Shown here one piece after another: positions 6,722-10,410 of a stretch of DNA of 10,410 bases. The notes below the pieces were generated by a model. The model was given only the letters and a program-made list of their open reading frames with translations, did not search any database and was not told the origin of the DNA. The position numbers and the translations under genes are program-made. The DNA is from Firmicutes bacterium UBA994 (GTDB lineage: Bacteria > Bacillota > UBA994): NCBI GenBank assembly GCA_002292025.1, contig DBBC01000073.1:8114-18523 (forward strand), in the 5' to 3' direction. Positions within the stretch are counted from its first letter, which is position 1. Each line of letters starts with the position of its first letter.

Positions 6722-8029
6722 TTAATGCACATCGGGAGGTGCTGTTGCGGCAACGGTCTTTAGGATAAGGGGCGTGGGAGTAACTAGGCTATCGGCAATG
6801 CGCACGGCACTGTTGAGTGCGGCTTGAGTCTCAGTGGATACGACTCCAGACGCATACGCAGTAAGCAAGGGTTGGCCGAAAGCGACGCGAGTTCCTACTC
6901 TCGCGTGCAACACCATCCCCGCGCCGTAGTCAATGGGGTCGTCTTTTTTATGCCGCCCCGCACCTAGGTCGACCGCGATACTGCCCAGTGCCAGAGGGTC
7001 TATTGCGGCAACATATCCGCCGCGCGGCGCAGTAACTGTATACGATAGGCTGGCTGTAGGCAGAGGGCGGGTTAGGTCGCCGCCTTGGGCGGCTACCACC
7101 GCGGCAAACTTCTGCATGGCGGCACCCGAGCTCAAGGCATGTTCTGCCATATGCTGTGCGGCGTCTGGGCTAAAATGGGGGTAATAGTGAAGCACCATTT
7201 CTCGCGCTATCGCCAACGATACTGCCCGTAAATCCGGTGAGCCGCCGCTACCTGAAAGAATCGCGAGTGCCTCCTTAATCTCTAAGGCATTGCCGATAGC
7301 ATTGCCTAGCGGCGCGTCCATGCTGGTCAGTATAGCGGTAGTCGGGCGCCCTACCCTTTGCCCGATGTCAACCATAGTTGTGGCCAGAAGCTCCGCAGCG
7401 TGCTGCTCCTGCATAAATGCGCCCCGCCCATACTTGACATCCAGTACAATATGCGTTGCCCCCGCGGCTATTTTCTTGCTCATAATAGAGCTGGCAATCA
7501 AAGGTACGCTTTCCACAGTGGCCGTGACATCCCGCAGAGCGTATAGTACTTTATCTGCCGGCACCAACTCCGCGGAAGCGGAAGCCAGCGCAAGACCGAG
7601 CTTAGCGACTTGCGCTCTAAACTGCTCCGGCGGCAGGGCGGACGAAAACCCGGGGATGCTCTCCAGCTTGTCCACGGTTCCTCCCGTGTGACCCAGTCCC
7701 CGCCCCGTCATCTTGGCCACAGGCACTCCACACGCCGCGACCACCGGAGCGACAATCAGCGTCGTTGTGTCGCCTACACCGCCGGTAGAATGCTTATCTA
7801 CGGCCTTTAGACTATCTAATACAATTTGCGTGCCTGATGCGGCCAGCGCAGCGGTCAGATCCGCCGTTTCTCTTTCCCCCATACCCTGAAAGAAGATGGC
7901 CATCAGCAGTGCCGTCAACTGGTAGTCCGCGATGCTGCCGGTAACAGCTCCTTCTACTACATAGGCCATTTCTGCGGCAGAGAGCTCCTCCCCATCGCGT
8001 TTTTTCTTGATGATGTCGTACATTTTCAT
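6722..8029 (-). CDS. pdp: pyrimidine-nucleoside phosphorylase
   Basis: Cytosolic phosphorolysis of uridine and (deoxy)thymidine to the free base and (deoxy)ribose-1-phosphate, for pyrimidine salvage. At 435 residues it matches the family length. Phosphate-binding KHSTGGVGD is at 79-87, and the family signature TGRGLGHTGGTVDKLES is at 108-124. The base- and sugar-binding residues R166, S181 and K185 lie in YALRDVT...SSIMSKK. K106 just before the signature is, to my recollection, the residue that marks broad pyrimidine-nucleoside phosphorylases; the thymidine-specific DeoA has Met there. Start ATG 8029 overlaps the deoB stop as ATGA, with GAAGG nine bases upstream. A second ATG two codons later is less well spaced. 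Its product is the substrate of DeoB, encoded immediately upstream, so the pair forms a salvage module. Confidence 0.96.
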   Translation of the reverse strand: MKMYDIIKKKRDGEELSAAEMAYVVEGAVTGSIADYQLTALLMAIFFQGMGERETADLTAALAASGTQIVLDSLKAVDKHSTGGVGDTTTLIVAPVVAACGVPVAKMTGRGLGHTGGTVDKLESIPGFSSALPPEQFRAQVAKLGLALASASAELVPADKVLYALRDVTATVESVPLIASSIMSKKIAAGATHIVLDVKYGRGAFMQEQHAAELLATTMVDIGQRVGRPTTAILTSMDAPLGNAIGNALEIKEALAILSGSGGSPDLRAVSLAIAREMVLHYYPHFSPDAAQHMAEHALSSGAAMQKFAAVVAAQGGDLTRPLPTASLSYTVTAPRGGYVAAIDPLALGSIAVDLGAGRHKKDDPIDYGAGMVLHARVGTRVAFGQPLLTAYASGVVSTETQAALNSAVRIADSLVTPTPLILKTVAATAPPDVH

Positions 8030-9201
8030 GCCAAACTACCTTCTTCCCGGTGAAAGGATGAACCGGCCAGTCTCTCGCTATATCCAAAGATATGCAGGAT
8101 GGTAGCGCCGATGTCTGCCAGCGTGGCTCGGTCACCGATAGACCGCCCTGATCTCATGGTGGGGGAATATACGAGGATGGGAACGTACTCTCGTGTGTGG
8201 TCGGTCCCGGCATAACGCGGGTCACAGCCGTGGTCAGCAGCAATGAACAAATAGTCATTAGGGCGCAATTTAGTCAAGAAGCCGCCTAACCAGTCGTCGA
8301 ACTCCCCTAGCGCTCTGCCGTACCCTTCGGCGTCATTGCGATGGCCGTAGAGCTGGTCATAGTCCACCAAGTTCGTAAACACAAGCCCGCTTGGCGTATC
8401 GCGATACGCACTCTCGGTCAGGACCATACCCTCGCGGTTGTTCTTAGTCTTTAGGCACTGGGTGGGACCATGCCCGGCATAGATGTCACAGATCTTGCCT
8501 ATGCCAATCACAGGCATGCCGTTGCTTGAGATAATATCCAGCATGGTTTGTCCGGGGGGCGAGACGGCAAAATCGCGGCGGTTGGGGGTACGGATGTAGG
8601 GCCACTCGCCGCTGAAGGGGCGTGCGATAATCCGTGCCACATTTAACTCTCCTTGCATCAGCTGCCGGGCCACCTGGCAGATATGGTAGAGCTCTGCCAG
8701 CGGCACGATCTCCTCGTGCGCGGCAATCTGCATAACGCTATCCGCCGAAGTGTATAGGATCGGCGCACCGCTCTGCTGATGCATTTGACCTAGGTCACGG
8801 ATGATTTCCGTGCCGGAAGCGGCTACATTGCCAAGAAACTGCCGCCCGGTGCTTTCTGAAAGGGCACTCACCACGTCCGGCGGAAATCCGTCAGGGAAAG
8901 TGCGGAAAGGGTGTTGTAGGATAATGCCCGCCATTTCCCAATGGCCGGTAATAGTGTCTTTGGCGGGCGAAGCTGTCATGCCTCTGCCAAAAGCCCCGAT
9001 AAGTGGACGCGACGAAACAAGCCTAGGATGAGGAAGGATTTCCCCCATACCAAGCGCAGTGAGGTTCGGCAGCGTGAGCGAGGGAGTAAAATCCAGCACA
9101 CTTTTAAGAGTGTTGCTGCCAAGATCTCCGTAGCGGTCCGCGTCGGGCAGCGCCCCAATACCTACGCTATCCAGTACAATAAAGACGACGGTTCGTTGCA
9201 T
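8026..9201 (-). CDS. deoB: phosphopentomutase
   Basis: Interconverts (deoxy)ribose-1-phosphate and -5-phosphate, linking nucleoside breakdown to the pentose phosphate and glycolytic pools. An alkaline phosphatase-superfamily enzyme with two Mn ions. The 391-residue protein has the standard length. D11 lies in VLDSVGIGALPDADRYGDLGSNTL, and the phosphorylated threonine T85 in KDTITGHWE (81-89). SADSVMQIAAHEE is present, and the late metal ligands are in DYDQLYGHRND, AADHGCDP and GTDHTREYVP. The frame is open to 9420 inside xerD, but ATG 9201 has AGGAGG (9206-9211) four bases upstream and yields the canonical N terminus. It starts 13 bases after xerD and overlaps pdp by four. The order xerD-deoB-nucleoside phosphorylase resembles the Bacillus xerD-drm-pupG order, with a pyrimidine rather than a purine enzyme next. 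Confidence 0.97.
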   Translation of the reverse strand: MQRTVVFIVLDSVGIGALPDADRYGDLGSNTLKSVLDFTPSLTLPNLTALGMGEILPHPRLVSSRPLIGAFGRGMTASPAKDTITGHWEMAGIILQHPFRTFPDGFPPDVVSALSESTGRQFLGNVAASGTEIIRDLGQMHQQSGAPILYTSADSVMQIAAHEEIVPLAELYHICQVARQLMQGELNVARIIARPFSGEWPYIRTPNRRDFAVSPPGQTMLDIISSNGMPVIGIGKICDIYAGHGPTQCLKTKNNREGMVLTESAYRDTPSGLVFTNLVDYDQLYGHRNDAEGYGRALGEFDDWLGGFLTKLRPNDYLFIAADHGCDPRYAGTDHTREYVPILVYSPTMRSGRSIGDRATLADIGATILHIFGYSERLAGSSFHREEGSLA

Positions 9202-9205
9202 GCGG

Positions 9206-9211
9206 CCTCCT
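9206..9211 (-). promoter_or_regulatory. Shine-Dalgarno of deoB
   Basis: AGGAGG on the minus strand, four bases before ATG 9201 and immediately after the xerD stop (9215-9217). It argues against the longer frame that begins inside xerD at 9420. Confidence 0.8.
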
Positions 9212-9214
9212 AAA

Positions 9215-10108
9215 TCATGCTCGCGGGTGAGCTTTGTCGTAGACTTCACGCAGACGCGTGCGCGTAACGTGAGTGTAGATCTGAGTTGTGCTGATATCAG
9301 CATGCCCGAGCATCTCTTGCACGGCTCTGAGGTCTGCGCCGTTCTCCAGCAAATGGGTGGCAAAGGAATGCCTGAGTGTGTGGGGGGAAATGTCGGCCTT
9401 GATATCGGTTCTCCGTACATGCTGCTTAAGCAGCTTCCAGAACCCTTGACGGGTCATCTGTCGCCCGTGACGGTTGAGAAAGAGAGCGCGCACTTCACGG
9501 GAGCGTACCAGCCGCGGCCGTCCGGTGCTTAGGTACCCCTCTACCGCTTTAATCGCCACCGTCCCCAGCGGTACTATGCGCTCTTTGCCGCCCTTGCCGG
9601 TACACTTGGCCAATCCTGCGATGAGATTCACGTCTGCAACCTGTAGCGATATGAGTTCAGAGACGCGCATGCCCGTAGCATACAGAACCTCAAACATGGC
9701 GCGGTCGCGTAAACCCACCGGGGAAGAGGGGGTGGGGTGATAAAGGATCGTCTCTACCTCTTTGGAGCTCAGAACCCGAGGTAGGCGTTTCCCTATTTTC
9801 GGCGTATCCAAAAGTGCCGCGGGGTTACTCGAAATCTCCCCTTCTCGGTGCAAGAAACGAAAAAAAGAGCGGAGTGCCGCTAGGCTACGCGAGACTGTCG
9901 CCGCAGATTTACCTTGTCGCCTCAGGCTGTCAAGGTATAGCAAAACCTGCCCGCGATCCAAGGCGATTAGTGATTTTGCGCCTTTTGAGCTGACATACTG
10001 TGAGAATTGACGCAGGTCTCTGCCATATGACTCTAGCGTGTTTTTGGCTAGTCCGCGCTCTAGACCAAGGTAGTCTAGGTAGTTCGCAATTTGCTGTTCC
10101 ATAACCAT
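9215..10108 (-). CDS. xerD: site-specific tyrosine recombinase XerD
   Basis: With XerC or a similar partner, XerD resolves chromosome dimers at dif during division and is DNA-bound in the cytoplasm. The 297-residue protein has an N-terminal SAM-like core-binding domain (about 3-90: YLDYLGLERGLAKNTLESYGRDL) and a catalytic domain with every active-site residue: R148 (GMRVSEL), K172 (GKGGKER), H243 and R246 (HTLRHSFATHLL), H269 (GHADISTTQ) and nucleophile Y278 (IYTH). RQGFWKLLK (220-228) resembles the XerD rather than the XerC form. The position before deoB also matches the xerD (ripX) locus of Bacillus. A GAGGGG box lies just before ATG 10108. A second in-frame ATG at 10102 is nearly as good. 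It is the first gene of the visible minus-strand run. I could not find a convincing promoter in the 300 bases upstream. Confidence 0.95.
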   Translation of the reverse strand: MVMEQQIANYLDYLGLERGLAKNTLESYGRDLRQFSQYVSSKGAKSLIALDRGQVLLYLDSLRRQGKSAATVSRSLAALRSFFRFLHREGEISSNPAALLDTPKIGKRLPRVLSSKEVETILYHPTPSSPVGLRDRAMFEVLYATGMRVSELISLQVADVNLIAGLAKCTGKGGKERIVPLGTVAIKAVEGYLSTGRPRLVRSREVRALFLNRHGRQMTRQGFWKLLKQHVRRTDIKADISPHTLRHSFATHLLENGADLRAVQEMLGHADISTTQIYTHVTRTRLREVYDKAHPRA

Positions 10109-10208
10109 GTCCCCTCAAGCAACAGTCTCCGTCCTAGTATTCTGCGCTTAAGACACGATTCCTGCCCCTAGATGTAACTACCCAGCTCTGTTTAAGGGTG
10201 GATAAAGT

Positions 10209-10283
10209 CAAAAAACAAAAAAGGACCCATCCACGAAGGACACGAAGACGCAAGAAAAGATGACCTTAGTGTTCTTCGTGGAT
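10209..10283 (-). terminator. possible factor-independent terminator for a minus-strand gene upstream of xerD
   Basis: On the minus strand the 15-base stem (10283-10269 with 10243-10229, one G/T mismatch or wobble, 25-base loop) is followed after six bases by TTTTTTGTTTTTTG (10222-10209). The loop is long and the T-tract is offset, so this is an imperfect terminator. It does lie between the possible gene end at 10359 and the xerD start. Confidence 0.35.
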
Positions 10284-10315
10284 CATGCCCTCTCTGAACG
10301 GGCGGAGTAGTTACG

Positions 10316-10350
10316 TTTTTTGTTTTTTGCTTTTTGTTTTTTGTTTTTTG
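10316..10350 (+). repeat. five tandem copies of the heptamer TTTTTTG
   Basis: Exactly 35 bases of consecutive 7-base units. The third unit has C instead of the first T (CTTTTTG). The preceding base is also G. Two reverse-complement copies stand at 10209-10222. Confidence 0.85.
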
Positions 10351-10358
10351 TTCATAGC

Positions 10359-10410
10359 TCAACCCATTACAGTAGCTTGATACTCCTTCACGCCGGCGGC
10401 AAGAATATGC
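10359..10410 (-). CDS. possible C-terminal end of an upstream gene (partial)
   Basis: Reading the minus strand from the window edge, one frame gives HILAAGVKEYQATVMG and then TGA at 10359-10361. The composition looks coding, and the stop falls just before the repeat region, where a gene end would be expected. Sixteen codons are too few to identify a family, and an open frame of this length can arise by chance. The gene, if real, lies almost entirely outside the window. Confidence 0.3.
   Translation of the reverse strand, partial: HILAAGVKEYQATVMG

Larger units (their letters stand above)
10174..10350. repeat. composite inverted/tandem repeat, possibly a small dispersed non-autonomous element
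   Basis: Three paired parts are visible. An outer 8-base inverted repeat is GTAACTAC at 10174-10181 against GTAGTTAC at 10307-10314, with looser matching extending inward. An inner 15-base inverted repeat is ATCCACGAAGGACAC (10229-10243) against GTGTTCTTCGTGGAT (10269-10283), with a single G/T difference. Homopolymer heptamers are (CAAAAAA)x2 at 10209-10222 against (TTTTTTG)x5 at 10316-10350. The arms are not fully nested: the T heptamers lie outside the GTAGTTAC arm, while the A heptamers lie inside the GTAACTAC arm. No open frame of coding character crosses it. I recall CACGAAGGACACGAAG-like sequences as dispersed repeats in many bacterial genomes, but this cannot be verified here. Confidence 0.6.
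10109..10410. other. gene-poor region upstream of xerD
   Basis: About 300 bases with no full-length gene. The part next to xerD (10109-10173) shows no clear promoter. The centre (10174-10350) is a composite of inverted and tandem repeats described separately. The last 52 bases may hold the end of another minus-strand gene. Confidence 0.8.

Noticed and set aside
9202..9420. 73-codon upstream extension of deoB
   Set aside because: It overlaps the catalytic end of xerD and has no family similarity. The AGGAGG at 9206-9211 supports ATG 9201.
10229..10283. CRISPR-like interpretation of the repeated CACGAAG segments
   Set aside because: There are only two direct copies nine bases apart plus inverted copies, with no regular spacers and no cas genes. 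It is an inverted repeat, not an array.
10109..10410. A dif-like or attachment site next to xerD
   Set aside because: I could not recognise a dif-type arrangement of two 11-base arms around a 6-base centre. The inverted repeats present have a 25-base loop and a different sequence.

Overview
The window looks like a chromosomal housekeeping region of a Bacillota (Firmicutes), most likely a Clostridia-type lineage of moderate GC. Reasons: strong AGGAGG-type ribosome binding sites, frequent TTG and GTG starts, a xerD-deoB-nucleoside phosphorylase run like that of Bacillus/Clostridia, an rluB-cmk-plsC-ispH run, and an IspH whose reading frame runs into an acidic linker as in the clostridial IspH-S1 fusions. 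The genus cannot be told from the sequence.

All ten recognisable genes lie on the minus strand, so transcription runs from high to low coordinates. In that order they are: xerD (tyrosine recombinase), deoB (phosphopentomutase), pdp (pyrimidine-nucleoside phosphorylase), a large DHH-CBS-CBS-tRNA nucleotidyltransferase fusion, a short M50 site-2 protease, a RidA/YjgF-family protein, rluB (23S rRNA pseudouridine synthase), cmk (cytidylate kinase), plsC (1-acyl-glycerol-3-phosphate acyltransferase) and ispH, which is cut by the left edge. Gaps are tiny (4-base overlaps at deoB/pdp and plsC/ispH, 1 base between the fusion gene and the protease). The largest gap, 70 bases, lies before ridA. One long transcript with internal promoters is likely; a good extended -10 sits just ahead of the fusion gene.

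Functionally the run mixes nucleotide salvage (Pdp releases (deoxy)ribose-1-phosphate, DeoB converts it to the 5-phosphate, Cmk phosphorylates CMP/dCMP), RNA maturation (tRNA 3'-end synthesis, rRNA pseudouridylation), membrane lipid and isoprenoid precursors (PlsC, IspH), membrane proteolysis, metabolite-damage control (RidA) and chromosome dimer resolution (XerD). All read frames are intact, with no frameshifts. Five of the ten genes appear to start at GTG or TTG.

The only sizeable gene-free stretch is 10109-10410, upstream of xerD. It holds a composite repeat: a 15-base inverted repeat carrying a CACGAAG tandem, an outer 8-base inverted repeat, and T6G heptamers whose complement occurs on the other side. 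This resembles a small dispersed, non-coding mobile-type element and may also terminate an upstream minus-strand gene, whose possible last 16 codons are visible at the right edge. I found no RNA gene, CRISPR array or insertion sequence, and no clearly new system. The most notable items are the multidomain tRNA nucleotidyltransferase, the probable IspH-S1 fusion and the composite repeat.
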